In this document: one piece after another, positions 55,571 through 64,000 of the stretch | How positions within the stretch are numbered: the first letter of the stretch is position 1 | Layout of the letters: each line of letters opens with the position of its first letter | From: Dokdonella_A sp044227025 | GTDB taxonomy: Bacteria; Pseudomonadota; Gammaproteobacteria; Xanthomonadales; Rhodanobacteraceae | Assembly: GCF_044227025.1 (NCBI RefSeq) | Contig: NZ_JBGAFX010000001.1 | Location: forward strand, 1-64,000 | DNA length: 64,000 nucleotides | Direction of reading: 5' to 3' | Position numbers and translations under genes: made by a program | Notes under the pieces: model-generated | What the model was told of the DNA's origin: nothing | Seen by the model: the letters and a program-made list of their open reading frames with translations, nothing else | The model's database searches: none

Positions 55571-57214
55571 GTGTCCGAAAACGAAACGAATGATGGCGGC
55601 CAGGGTGCCGCCGCCGAAGGCCGTCCGGAGCCCCGGCAACGTGCCCCTCGCGGCCAGCAACAGCAGCAGGCGCAACAACCGGCGCAGGATGCTGCGCCAG
55701 CGCCGAGCGAGGCGCGCAGCCATGATGGCGGCGGCGACGGCGGGGATGGCAATGCCAATCCGCAGGGCGGCGGCCAGAACCAGGGCGGCCAACAAGGCCA
55801 GAACCAGGCCGGTCGGCGCGGTCGACGCGACCGTCGCGGCGGTCGCCATGGCGGCGGCGGTGGTGGCAATCCGCAACCCAACCGCGGTGGCATGTACGAC
55901 GACGAGGAATTCGACGAGTCGAAGAACGGCGGCGGCAACGGCCCCCTGATCGATCTGACGGAACTCAAGCGGAAGACCGCGGCAGAACTGCTGCAACTGG
56001 CCGATACCCTCGGCGTCCAGGAAGGCGTCGCGCGGGCGCGCAAGCAGGACATCATCTTCCTCTTGCTGAAGGCGCATGCGCGCATCGGTGGCGGCATCTA
56101 TGGCGAAGGCGTGCTCGAGATCCTGCAGGACGGCTTCGGCTTCCTGCGCGGTTTCGACGAGTCCTACCTCGCCGGCCCCGACGACATCTACGTCAGCCCA
56201 AGCCAGATCCGCCGCTTCAACCTGCGCACCGGCGACTACATCACCGGACGCATCCGCCCGCCGAAGGAGGGCGAGCGCTACTTCGCCCTGCTCAAGGTCG
56301 ACCACATCAATGGCGAGCCGCCGGAAGTATCCAAGAACAAGGTCCTGTTCGAGAACCTGACGCCGCTGTTCCCGCGCAAGGCATTCCACCTCGAGCGCGG
56401 CAACGGTTCGTCGGAGGACATCACCGGGCGCATCCTCGACCTCGTCGCGCCGATCGGCCGTGGCCAGCGCGGCCTGATCGTCTCGCAGCCGAAGGCCGGC
56501 AAGACGATGATGCTGCAGAACATCGCGCAGGCGATCGTCTACAACCATCCCGACGCACACCTGATCATCCTGCTCATCGACGAGCGCCCGGAAGAAGTCA
56601 CCGAGATGCGTCGCGGCGTGCGCGCCGAAGTCGTCTCCTCGACCTTCGACGAACCGGCCGTGCGCCATGTGCAGGTCGCCGAGATGGTGATCGAGCGCGC
56701 CAAGCGCCTGGTCGAGCACAAGAAGGACGTGGTGATCCTGCTCGACTCGATCACCCGCCTCGCGCGCGCCTACAACACGGTGGTGCCAAGTTCCGGCAAG
56801 GTGCTCACTGGCGGTGTCGACGCGAACGCGCTGCAACGCCCGAAGCGTTTCTTCGGCGCCGCGCGCAACGTCGAGGAAGGCGGCTCGCTGACGATCATCG
56901 CGACCGCACTGATCGACACCGGCTCGAAGATGGACGAGGTCATCTACGAGGAGTTCAAGGGCACCGGCAACATGGAAGTGCACCTGAACCGGCGCATCTC
57001 CGAGAAGCGCGTGTATCCCTCGATCGACATCAACCGCTCCGGCACCCGCCGCGAGGAACTGCTGATCGACCCGGACCAGCTGCAGAAGATCTGGATCCTG
57101 CGCAAGCTGCTGCATCCGATGGACGAGCTGGCCGCGATGGAGTTCATGCTCGACAAGATGAAGAACACGAAGACCAACGACGAGTTCTTCGGATCGATGA
57201 AACGCGGCGGTTGA
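55571..57214 (+). CDS. rho: Transcription termination factor Rho with long disordered N-terminus
   Basis: A 547-residue hexameric RNA helicase. It starts at the GTG at 55571 with GAGGA upstream. The first 130 residues are glycine, glutamine and asparagine-rich low-complexity sequence. LIDLTELKRKTAAELLQLAD starts the conserved N-terminal helical domain, then the RNA-binding cold-shock domain (DGFGFLRGFDESYLAGPDDI), Walker A SQPKAGKTMMLQNIA, DERPEEVTEM, Walker B DVVILLDSITRLARAYN and the C-terminal arginine finger region. E. coli Rho has 419 residues, so the extension is the difference. Confidence 0.96.
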   Translation: MSENETNDGGQGAAAEGRPEPRQRAPRGQQQQQAQQPAQDAAPAPSEARSHDGGGDGGDGNANPQGGGQNQGGQQGQNQAGRRGRRDRRGGRHGGGGGGNPQPNRGGMYDDEEFDESKNGGGNGPLIDLTELKRKTAAELLQLADTLGVQEGVARARKQDIIFLLLKAHARIGGGIYGEGVLEILQDGFGFLRGFDESYLAGPDDIYVSPSQIRRFNLRTGDYITGRIRPPKEGERYFALLKVDHINGEPPEVSKNKVLFENLTPLFPRKAFHLERGNGSSEDITGRILDLVAPIGRGQRGLIVSQPKAGKTMMLQNIAQAIVYNHPDAHLIILLIDERPEEVTEMRRGVRAEVVSSTFDEPAVRHVQVAEMVIERAKRLVEHKKDVVILLDSITRLARAYNTVVPSSGKVLTGGVDANALQRPKRFFGAARNVEEGGSLTIIATALIDTGSKMDEVIYEEFKGTGNMEVHLNRRISEKRVYPSIDINRSGTRREELLIDPDQLQKIWILRKLLHPMDELAAMEFMLDKMKNTKTNDEFFGSMKRGG

Positions 57215-57236
57215 TCGCCTTCGGACATCCTGGAAG

Positions 57237-57259
57237 AGGCCGGCATTGCCGGCCTTTTT
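57237..57259 (+). terminator. Intrinsic terminator after rho
   Basis: An 8-bp perfect stem, AGGCCGGC / GCCGGCCT, with a three-base loop (ATT) is followed by TTTTT. It lies 22 bases past the rho stop codon. Confidence 0.92.
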
Positions 57260-57315
57260 CGTTTGGATCGATCCTTCCGTGGAACGGAGCTTGCTCCGCT
57301 GCCCTGGTCCCTTCG

Positions 57316-58164
57316 CTAGTCCACGCTGCCGAGGTCCTGCGTCTCGGCGCGCCAGGTGTCGCCTTCCTTGACCATCAACACGCGGCCGGCGCGCTTGATC
57401 TCGTCGCGGTCGACGCCTTCGACCCGGAGCACGGCGTGATCGCCGCGCTGGATCGCCGACACGATCTTCACCGACACCGGCTTGCCGTCGCGCAGGTCCT
57501 TGAGCCCCTGTTTGGCGGCTTGCTCGTCGTCTTCCGGCAACTGCCAGCGCGAACCTTCGCCGAGCATCTTGCGCAGCGTCGGCAGGTCGCCCTTCGCCAG
57601 CGCAGCAAGATACGCCGCATACGCCTTGCCGGGCGCGCCGCCATCGGCCGGCAATGGCGTACCCGGGGTCGCGGCGGTGATGCTCGCGCTGAACGGCAGG
57701 TCGAAGTCGTAGGTCTTGCCGAAGAAGTCGTCCGGCTTGGTCATCTGCCAGCGCCCTTCGACGGAGCCCGCGGTCTGTTTCGCGAGCTTGAATTCACCCG
57801 AGCCGGACATGTTGAACGACTCGCTCGGTTGCTCGTGCGAGAAATACAGGCCGCATTCCTTGCCTTCGGCATTGATGCAGATGCGCACGAAGCCGCCCGG
57901 CTTGTCGCCGACCTGCTGGTTGACCTCGCTGCCCGGATCGAATGCGTCGGCGATCTTCTTCGCATCGAGCGGGTCGGTGGTCAGGAACAGGTAGGTCGAC
58001 GCCGGTCCGCTGCGCTCCTCGTGCACGAAGGCGTAGGCGTGCCTGGTTTCCATGCGGATCTTGTCGTAGCGGAAGTACGGCGCGGCCGCGCCGGCGGCGG
58101 CTGCGCCGGGGCTCGCGATGGGCAGGGCCAGCAAGAGGCAATACAGCAGTGGTCGAACGTTCAT
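57316..58164 (-). CDS. Uncharacterised exported protein
   Basis: A 282-residue protein with a signal peptide (cut near SPGAAAAG) and a ribosome site GGGGAG nine bases upstream. It contains a two-cysteine N-terminal beta region (RICINAEGKECGLYF), a central helical segment with KAYAAYLAALAKGDLPTLRKM, and a C-terminal SNTF-like or DUF4878-like end (VLRVEGVDRD ... VLMVKEGDTWRAE). The C-terminal half resembles the NTF2-like fold found in many lipoproteins; the family assignment is tentative. Confidence 0.7.
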   Translation of the reverse strand: MNVRPLLYCLLLALPIASPGAAAAGAAAPYFRYDKIRMETRHAYAFVHEERSGPASTYLFLTTDPLDAKKIADAFDPGSEVNQQVGDKPGGFVRICINAEGKECGLYFSHEQPSESFNMSGSGEFKLAKQTAGSVEGRWQMTKPDDFFGKTYDFDLPFSASITAATPGTPLPADGGAPGKAYAAYLAALAKGDLPTLRKMLGEGSRWQLPEDDEQAAKQGLKDLRDGKPVSVKIVSAIQRGDHAVLRVEGVDRDEIKRAGRVLMVKEGDTWRAETQDLGSVD

Positions 58165-58340
58165 GCGGATGGCTCCCCGGCGCCGCGAAAGGGGCGCCCG
58201 ATACTACTAAACGGAAAACGGCGCGCGATCGAACGTCCGAATGTCCCGCGGTGCGCTTTCCAACCCTGCAGCGCGGCCGGGCGTTCACCCGCGCGCCCGC
58301 CAGTTGCGGCCGTACCCGCGATCCCGGGTTTCATCGCGCA

Positions 58341-59294
58341 TCAGCGGCGCAGCGGCGCCCAGCGTGCCAGGGCCTCGCGCGTGCGGCGGCGGCCGAGTTC
58401 GATCAGCTCGTCGGCGCGATGGAATTCGTAGAACGCGCAGGCGTTGCGCGGGATGGTCACGAGCAGGTCCGGCGGCTGCGCTGCGAGCTTGAGGCGCGTG
58501 ATCGTCTCCTGCACCGCATCGAGCGAGCGCGCGAACAGTTCCAGCGCGCCCGGCTCGCGCGCGGCCGCGATGCGACGTTCGCGGCGCTCGACGAACGAAT
58601 CGACCAGCGCCGCCAGCCGTCGCCGCCGCTGCTGCAACTGGGGCGGCGCGGTTGCATCGTCGATTACCTCCGGCATCGATTTGCCGTCGTCGATCGCCGC
58701 CGCGTCACGCTCGTCGCCGAACGCTTCCGCCATCGCATTGACGTCCACCGCGATGGTGGCGTCGGTCAGGTCCCGCAGCGTCGGCGATACCGGCAGCGGA
58801 TTGAGCAGGCCGCCATCGACCAGCAGGCGACCCTGGTAGTGGTGCGGGCGGAATACGGTCGGGATCGCGATCGAGGCGCGGATCGCATCGAACAGCGGGC
58901 CACGCGAAAACCACACCTCGCGCTGCGCATCCAGATCCACCGCGACCGCGGTGTAGGCCATCGGCAATTGCTCGATCGACACATCGCCGATCATTTCGCG
59001 CAGCAGGCCGCTGACACGCTCGCCCTTGATGAAACCGCCGCCGCGAAAAGTCCAGTCGATCAGGCGCAGCACGTCGTAGCGCTGCAACGGCAGCGCCCAG
59101 TCGCGGAACGCGTCGAGCTTGCCGGCCGCATGCATGCCACCGACCAGCGCGCCCATCGAGCTGCCGGCGATCGAGCGGATCGAAAACCCTTGCGCCTGCA
59201 GTTCCTCGATCACGCCGATGTGCGCGTAGCCGCGCGCGCCACCGGAGCCGAGCACGAGCGAGAGGTCGCGGCCCGTGCCGGCGGCGGGCGTCAT
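58341..59294 (-). CDS. Patatin-like phospholipase (RssA-like)
   Basis: A 317-residue protein if started at the ATG at 59294 (MTPAAGTGRD); a GTG at 59312 overlaps the preceding stop codon (GTGA) and would add six residues. The oxyanion loop SLVLGSGGARGYAHIGV, the nucleophile serine in IAGSSMGALVGGMHA (G-x-S-x-G) and the dyad aspartate in LLVDGGLLNPLPV are complete. These enzymes hydrolyse phospholipid or lysophospholipid acyl chains. It is coupled to the upstream WYL regulator gene, so that regulator may control it. Confidence 0.88.
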   Translation of the reverse strand: MTPAAGTGRDLSLVLGSGGARGYAHIGVIEELQAQGFSIRSIAGSSMGALVGGMHAAGKLDAFRDWALPLQRYDVLRLIDWTFRGGGFIKGERVSGLLREMIGDVSIEQLPMAYTAVAVDLDAQREVWFSRGPLFDAIRASIAIPTVFRPHHYQGRLLVDGGLLNPLPVSPTLRDLTDATIAVDVNAMAEAFGDERDAAAIDDGKSMPEVIDDATAPPQLQQRRRRLAALVDSFVERRERRIAAAREPGALELFARSLDAVQETITRLKLAAQPPDLLVTIPRNACAFYEFHRADELIELGRRRTREALARWAPLRR

Positions 59295-59308
59295 GGCGTC
59301 GAGGCCGT

Positions 59309-60289
59309 TCACGACGGGCCTGCGCCGTAGGCGCCGAGTGCGAGCTGCAGCAGGATCTTCATCTCTTCGCGCAACGGGACCGGCGCGACGACTTCCGCAT
59401 CGGGGCCGTATTTCAGCACATCCATCAGCAGCTCGCGCGAGTTGGAGTACGGCACGCGCAGCTCGTAGCGCCCATCCGGCAGGCGTTCGCCCTGCTGCTG
59501 CGAATGCCAGTGCTCGTCGGCAACCCAGCGCGCCGCGTGCGCGGAAAAGCGGATCGTCGCCCACGCTTTCGGCGCGCCGGAGAAGATGCCGTAACTGGAT
59601 GCAAGGTGCGAATCGAGTTCGGTCGCGTCGCGATCGAGCGCGGCATCGTCCTGCGGTTGCGGCTCGCGGATGCGGTCGAGCGCGAAGCTGCGCAGCGCGT
59701 CGCGGCTGTGGTCCCACGCGTCGAGATACCAGTTGTCGCGGTAGTGGGCGAGGCGCTGCGGCGAGACGACGCGCTCGGTGGTGGCGTCGGTCGAGCGCGC
59801 GCGATAGCGGAACTTGAGCCGCTTGCGATTGAGCAGCGCCGAAGCGACCGCGCGGAACGCAGCCTGGTCGAGTCGGCGCGAACCGCTGGCGAGCACGCGG
59901 ATGCGCTCCACCGGCAGCGCGCGACCGCTTGCATGGTCGGACAGGAGGCGCTCGATGCGCGCCCGGAACGGCGCCAGCGCGCCGGCCAGCACACCTGGAT
60001 CGGACCGACCGAGCAGCTCGTTCAGCGCGAGCAGGGCGGCCAGTTCCTCGCTGGTCAGCCACAGTCCGGGCAGCTCGAAGCGCTCCGCTTCGTCCACCGC
60101 ATAGCGGAATGTCGACTCATCCTCGCCGTACTCGATTGGCGCGCCGAGCGCATCGCGCAGGAACGCGATGTCGCGATAGAGGGTCGCGCGCGAGCAGGAC
60201 AGCTCGTCCTTGAGGGTCGCGAACGAAACCGGGTGGCGCCTGGCTTTCAGGATACGATGCAGGGTCAGGATGCGTTCGTAGCGGTCCAT
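59309..60289 (-). CDS. WYL-domain transcriptional regulator (YafY type)
   Basis: A 326-residue protein: N-terminal winged helix-turn-helix (MDRYERILTLHRILKARRHP, SRATLYRDIAFLRDALGAPI), and a C-terminal WYL domain (LAHYRDNWYLDAWDHSRDA) with a following beta region. The start at 60289 is the family start. WYL domains bind nucleic-acid ligands or small molecules and control DNA-damage or defence genes in several bacteria. Here the gene precedes a patatin-like phospholipase with GTGA overlap and diverges from a LolA-like gene. Confidence 0.9.
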   Translation of the reverse strand: MDRYERILTLHRILKARRHPVSFATLKDELSCSRATLYRDIAFLRDALGAPIEYGEDESTFRYAVDEAERFELPGLWLTSEELAALLALNELLGRSDPGVLAGALAPFRARIERLLSDHASGRALPVERIRVLASGSRRLDQAAFRAVASALLNRKRLKFRYRARSTDATTERVVSPQRLAHYRDNWYLDAWDHSRDALRSFALDRIREPQPQDDAALDRDATELDSHLASSYGIFSGAPKAWATIRFSAHAARWVADEHWHSQQQGERLPDGRYELRVPYSNSRELLMDVLKYGPDAEVVAPVPLREEMKILLQLALGAYGAGPS

Positions 60290-60424
60290 GGAATGTCCTG
60301 TTCGCGGTCGTTTTCGCGTATGTGTCCGGCAAGATGCCGAGCGCGCGCGGCGATCGGCGCAGGATCGCACAAGCAGCGGCATCGCGGCGCGTTCCGTAAT
60401 TCATCCAACCAGGGAGACGACCCC

Positions 60425-61000
60425 ATGACGCTGTTTCCGAAGACCTGTGCCGGCCTTGCCATCGCGCTCGGTTGCTCGCTCGCCGTGGCGGGACCGAAGG
60501 AGGACCTGCACGCCGCATTCGCGAAGTTCCTCGCCGCGAAGAGCTTCCGCGCCACCGCCACCGACGTGAAGAAGGGCGAACAGGTGTCGAAGATGGAATT
60601 CGTCGCGCCCGACCGTTATCGCATCGACTCCGCCGGCCATCCAAGCCTGATCATCGGCGACACCATGTACATGGACATCGGCGGCAAGATGCAGGCGGTA
60701 CCGGTGCCGGGCGTCGGCCGGATGGTCGCGCAGTACCGCAACCCCGAGTTCCTCGGCGAGATGGAAGCCGGGATGGACGTGAAGGCGCTCGGCGACGAGA
60801 CGGTCGACGGCGAACCGGCCAAGGTCTACGCCTACACGCTGACCAAGCCGATGAAGTCGGATGCGAAGACGTGGGTTTCGGTGAATACGGGCCTTCCGAT
60901 CCAGATCGAATCGACCGGCACGTTCATGGGCCACACCGCAACGACACGCGTGCACTACTCCGGATTCGACGATCCGTCGATCCACATCGACGCGCCCTGA
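60425..61000 (+). CDS. LolA-like exported protein
   Basis: A 191-residue protein with a signal peptide (cut near LAVAGP) and a GGGAG ribosome site. The mature sequence (KSFRATATDVKKGEQVSKME, FVAPDRYRIDS, IIGDTMYMDIGGKM, TWVSVNTGLPIQIES) follows the LolA/LolB-type half-barrel pattern found in outer-membrane lipoprotein-sorting-like families. It is not the true LolA of the Lol pathway, which has a different context. Function unknown; probably periplasmic. Confidence 0.72.
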   Translation: MTLFPKTCAGLAIALGCSLAVAGPKEDLHAAFAKFLAAKSFRATATDVKKGEQVSKMEFVAPDRYRIDSAGHPSLIIGDTMYMDIGGKMQAVPVPGVGRMVAQYRNPEFLGEMEAGMDVKALGDETVDGEPAKVYAYTLTKPMKSDAKTWVSVNTGLPIQIESTGTFMGHTATTRVHYSGFDDPSIHIDAP

Positions 61001-61108
61001 CCCCACCGCGCGGGACACGGCCATGTGGGCGGGGCTGGTGCATGCCAGCCCGCGCCGCATTCATGGACGCCATCGGGCTCGCAGGCAGGCTATCGCGGCC
61101 GGCGGTTC

Positions 61109-61936
61109 CTACGCCCGCACCACCTGTTCATCCTCGATCGCCTGGCGACCTGCGGCCTCGATGCCGGCTTTCCATTGCTCGGCCATCGCGGCGGCACCGC
61201 CCTTGTCCTTGCCGAGGCGATCGCCGAGTTTGAGCAACCACCGCGGCGGCTGCCCCGGCACCGGCGCCGCGACCACGCGCGTCAACGCGACATCCCACAG
61301 CGCCTTCAGGCCAATCAGCACATACAGGATGCCCAGCGGCGAATCGGTCGCCGCCATCGCCGCCATGCCGAAGATGATCGCCAGGTGCAGCACCAGCACG
61401 CGACCGATGCGCTGCTGCACCTGCGCCTTGATCCAGGCGAAGCTGCGCGAGCGCATGCCAGGCAGGTCGGCGACGAAGCCGGCGGCGAGCGCAAGGGACA
61501 ACATCAGCGCACCCTGGCGGAATGCGTCCCACGAGAATTGCCAGAGCGGATCCTGCGGATGCCTGCTTGCGAGAAGCAGCGCGATCACTGCGACCAACAG
61601 GCCGTGCGCAAGCGTGAACACGAACGCGACCGTCGCGTACTCGCCGAGCAGGCCCCCTTTCGACGGTTTGCCATTGCTGCTGCTGCCGAGCTGGCCGCTG
61701 CGCCAGTGCCCGCGCTTGTGCGTGAGCCGCCGGTGAGTCGCGATGCGCAGGCAGGTGAACACCGCCACCAGCAGGTTCTCGAGCCAGTACATCACCAGCA
61801 CGTTGGTCACCGACCAGTTGAGTCGCAGCACGCCGTAAACCGGAATCGCATTCGTGACCAGCACGATGCCGAGTGCGGCCAGTCGCCCGATCGCGCCGGG
61901 CGCGCTCGTTTCCCCTGCAGGCGGCGGCGGTTGCAT
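61109..61936 (-). CDS. DUF6498-type membrane protein
   Basis: A 275-residue protein with about six hydrophobic segments. The N-terminal part TNAIPVYGVLRLNWSVTNVL followed by MYWLENLLVAVFTCLRI is the pattern I associate with DUF6498. The start at 61936 (MQPPPPAGETS) precedes the first membrane helix. Function unknown. It diverges from the molybdopterin oxidoreductase gene by 97 bases. Confidence 0.72.
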   Translation of the reverse strand: MQPPPPAGETSAPGAIGRLAALGIVLVTNAIPVYGVLRLNWSVTNVLVMYWLENLLVAVFTCLRIATHRRLTHKRGHWRSGQLGSSSNGKPSKGGLLGEYATVAFVFTLAHGLLVAVIALLLASRHPQDPLWQFSWDAFRQGALMLSLALAAGFVADLPGMRSRSFAWIKAQVQQRIGRVLVLHLAIIFGMAAMAATDSPLGILYVLIGLKALWDVALTRVVAAPVPGQPPRWLLKLGDRLGKDKGGAAAMAEQWKAGIEAAGRQAIEDEQVVRA

Positions 61937-62033
61937 CGCGATCTCCCGGGACGTGGCGTATGCATCATCGCATGGTGCCGCGACGGCGACGCTTGCTGGT
62001 TCCCTGCGCGGATGCATCCGCTACCATCGCAAC

Positions 62034-64000
62034 ATGCCGCACACCCCGTTGAACCTCCACAAGCCGACCGGCGACGCCGTCAAGACCACCACGTGCTACA
62101 TGTGCGCGTGCCGGTGCGGAATCCGCGTCCATCTCAAGGACGGGCGCGTCCGCTACATCGACGGCAACCCGCGGCACCCGGTCAACCGCGGCGTGATCTG
62201 CGCGAAGGGGTCGGCCGGCATCATGCAGCACTACTCGCCGGCGCGCTTGTCCAAGCCCTTGCTGCGTGTCGGCGAGCGCGGTGCGCGCGAGTTCCGCGAG
62301 ATCGAGTGGGACGAGGCGCTCGCGCTCGCGACGCAGTGGCTCGGCGACATTCGCGCGCGCGATCCGGACCAACTCGCGTTCTTCACCGGGCGCGACCAGT
62401 CGCAGGCGCTGACCGGCTGGTGGGCGCAGGCGTACGGCACGATCAACTACGCCGCGCACGGCGGCTTCTGCTCGGTCAACATGGCCGCCGCCGGCATGTA
62501 CACGCTCGGCGGCAGCTTCTGGGAATTCGGCGAACCGGATTGGGACCTGACGAAGTACCTGATGTTGTGGGGCGTCGCCGAAGACCACGACTCGAACCCG
62601 ATCAAGCTCGGCCTCGGCAAGCTGAAGTCGCGTGGCGCGAAGATCGTCGCGATCAACCCGGTGCGCACCGGCTACGGCGCAATCGCCGACGAATGGGTGC
62701 CGATCAACCCGGGCACCGACGGCCTGCTCGCCGGTGCGTTCATCCACGAACTGCTGCGCAACGATCGCGTCGATCTCGATTACCTCGTCCGCTACACGAA
62801 CGCGCACCATCTGGTGATCCGCGCGCCGGGCGCGGCCGACGACGGCATGATCGCGCGTGACGCCGAGGGGCATGCATTGTGTGCGGTGCGCGGCACCCCC
62901 GTGATCGCGCACGCCGACGCGATCGACGTCGCACCGCTCGTCGTCGGCGAGTACACCCTGCCCGACGGTCGCACGGCGGTCCCCGCGTTCCAGTTGTTCG
63001 CCGAGCGTTATCTGTCGGACGAGTACGCACCCGACACGGTCGCGCCGGCATGCGGCGTCGATGCCGACACCATCCGCCGCCTCGCGCGGGAGCTCGCCGA
63101 GGTCGCGTTCGACCAATCGATCGTGCTGAAGCAGCGCTGGACCGATGCCTGGGGCCGCGAACACGCCGAGATGATCGGGCGCCCGGTCGCGATGCACGCG
63201 ATGCGCGGCATCAGCGCGCACGCGAACGGCTTCCACACCTGCCGCGCACTGCATTTGCTGCAGATGATCCTCGGCGCAATCGACACGCCTGGGAGCTTCC
63301 GCTACCAGCCGCCGTATCCGAAGCCGGCTCCGCCGCCGAACCGTCCCGGCAAGACGCGTCGCGCGAACGGCACGCTGGAAGCCGGACCGCTCGGCTACGT
63401 GCACACGCCCGAAGACCTCGTCGTCGACGCCGCCGGCGAGCCACGCCGCATCGACAAGGCCTTCTCGTGGCAACACCCGTTCGCCGCACACGGCATGCTG
63501 CAGAACGTGATCGCGAACGCGTGCAAGGGCGATCCGTACCGCATCGACACCTTGTTCCTGTTCATGGCGAACATGGGCTGGAACTCGTCGATGAACACGA
63601 CGGCGACGCGCGCGATGCTGTGCGAGCGCGATCCGGCGAGCGGCGGGTACGTGATCCCGCACATCATCTACGCCGATGCCTACGATTCGGAAACCGTCGC
63701 GTTCGCCGACCTCGTGCTGCCGGACACGACCTACCTCGAACGCCACGACTGCATCAGCCTGCTCGACCGGCCGATCTCCGACGCGGACAGCGCCAGCGAC
63801 GCGATCCGCCAGCCGGTCACCAGGCCCGATCGCGACGTGCGCCCGTTCCAGGACGTGCTGCTCGACCTGGGTGCGCGCCTCGGCCTGCCCGGTCTCGTCG
63901 ACGACACCGGCGCACCGAAGTATCCGCGTGGCTACGCGCAGTACATGGTCGAGCACGAACGCGCGCCCGGCATCGGCCTGCTTGCCGGCTGGCGCGGCGC
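62034..64000 (+). CDS. Molybdopterin oxidoreductase (DMSO reductase family, SoeA-like), cut by window edge
   Basis: The frame starts at the ATG at 62034 and stays open for 655 codons to the window end. The N-terminal [4Fe-4S] ligands are C21, C24, C28 and C56 (TTTCYMCACRCGIRV, then GVICAKG), giving C-x2-C-x3-C-x27-C. EFREIEWDEALALAT, GGFCSVNMAAAG near the expected Mo-ligand region, and DLVLPDTTYLERHD are typical of the large bis-MGD oxidoreductases. The opening resembles SoeA, the catalytic subunit of membrane-bound sulphite dehydrogenase. If so, a ferredoxin-like SoeB and a membrane SoeC gene should follow beyond the window. Confidence 0.85.
   Translation, partial: MPHTPLNLHKPTGDAVKTTTCYMCACRCGIRVHLKDGRVRYIDGNPRHPVNRGVICAKGSAGIMQHYSPARLSKPLLRVGERGAREFREIEWDEALALATQWLGDIRARDPDQLAFFTGRDQSQALTGWWAQAYGTINYAAHGGFCSVNMAAAGMYTLGGSFWEFGEPDWDLTKYLMLWGVAEDHDSNPIKLGLGKLKSRGAKIVAINPVRTGYGAIADEWVPINPGTDGLLAGAFIHELLRNDRVDLDYLVRYTNAHHLVIRAPGAADDGMIARDAEGHALCAVRGTPVIAHADAIDVAPLVVGEYTLPDGRTAVPAFQLFAERYLSDEYAPDTVAPACGVDADTIRRLARELAEVAFDQSIVLKQRWTDAWGREHAEMIGRPVAMHAMRGISAHANGFHTCRALHLLQMILGAIDTPGSFRYQPPYPKPAPPPNRPGKTRRANGTLEAGPLGYVHTPEDLVVDAAGEPRRIDKAFSWQHPFAAHGMLQNVIANACKGDPYRIDTLFLFMANMGWNSSMNTTATRAMLCERDPASGGYVIPHIIYADAYDSETVAFADLVLPDTTYLERHDCISLLDRPISDADSASDAIRQPVTRPDRDVRPFQDVLLDLGARLGLPGLVDDTGAPKYPRGYAQYMVEHERAPGIGLLAGWRG

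Noticed and set aside
58341..60382. Defence island centred on the patatin and WYL genes
   Set aside because: Neighbouring genes are ordinary envelope and metabolic genes, and no nuclease, cyclase or other effector is present.
61025..62860. 611-codon frame running across the DUF6498 gene into the molybdoenzyme
   Set aside because: It is out of frame with both real genes and consists of arginine-rich shadow sequence; the true molybdoenzyme frame begins at 62034.
61965..63956. 663-codon minus-strand frame opposite the molybdoenzyme
   Set aside because: An antisense shadow; the plus strand has the four Fe-S cysteines and molybdopterin motifs in order.

Overview
The window is about 64 kb of very GC-rich, gene-dense DNA from a gammaproteobacterium, most likely of the Lysobacterales (Xanthomonadales), perhaps near the Rhodanobacteraceae. 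This rests on the divergent rhlB / trxA-rho locus, the monothiol glutaredoxin fused to a rhodanese, the chromosomal type II secretion genes and the style of the intergenic repeats. It is a family-level inference, not a species call. I found no tRNA, rRNA or CRISPR array. The left edge holds the last 39 codons of an IS110-type transposase and the right edge cuts a molybdopterin oxidoreductase gene.

Layout. 0-11.4 kb: OmpA-like porin with C-terminal Ig-like domains, GrxD fusion, apt, penicillin acylase, acyl-CoA ligase, VIT family protein, AMP nucleosidase, membrane protein. 11.6-22.5 kb: FadE-type acyl-CoA dehydrogenase, DsbA-family isomerase, diguanylate cyclase, threonine aldolase, alkylation repair pair (Ada/AlkA fusion and Ogt), SDR and small lipoproteins. 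22.7-28.7 kb: a tightly packed six-gene run encoding a 2-oxoacid:acceptor oxidoreductase with its own flavin/Fe-S electron-transfer subunit, with three small envelope-type genes between the catalytic subunits. 28.9-35.4 kb: SppA, MATE exporter facing a DUF3667 membrane protein across a palindromic operator candidate, and a sigma factor-DUF3619-DUF3106 operon. 35.4-41.4 kb: an AT-rich gap with a DnaA-box cluster, priA, an ABC exporter and a secreted beta-helix protein.

41.4-52.8 kb: a 5 x 50 bp tandem repeat, rpoH preceded by a CIRCE (HrcA) operator, a translationally coupled chain ftsE-ftsX-tandem receiver-ung, and type II secretion genes gspC-D-E-(hydrolase)-F. 53-64 kb: rhlB, trxA, rho with a strong terminator, a patatin/WYL regulator pair, small envelope proteins and the SoeA-like molybdoenzyme.

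Many operons use ATGA or GTGA stop/start overlaps (sigma/DUF3619, ftsE/ftsX/receiver/ung, gspC/D/E, the oxidoreductase run), so translational coupling is a general habit of this genome. The most notable observations are the CIRCE element at rpoH, the DnaA-box cluster upstream of priA, the symmetric operator between the MATE and DUF3667 genes, the oxidoreductase run with embedded small genes, REP palindromes with compensatory changes, and the tandem receiver whose first domain has lost its phospho-acceptor.
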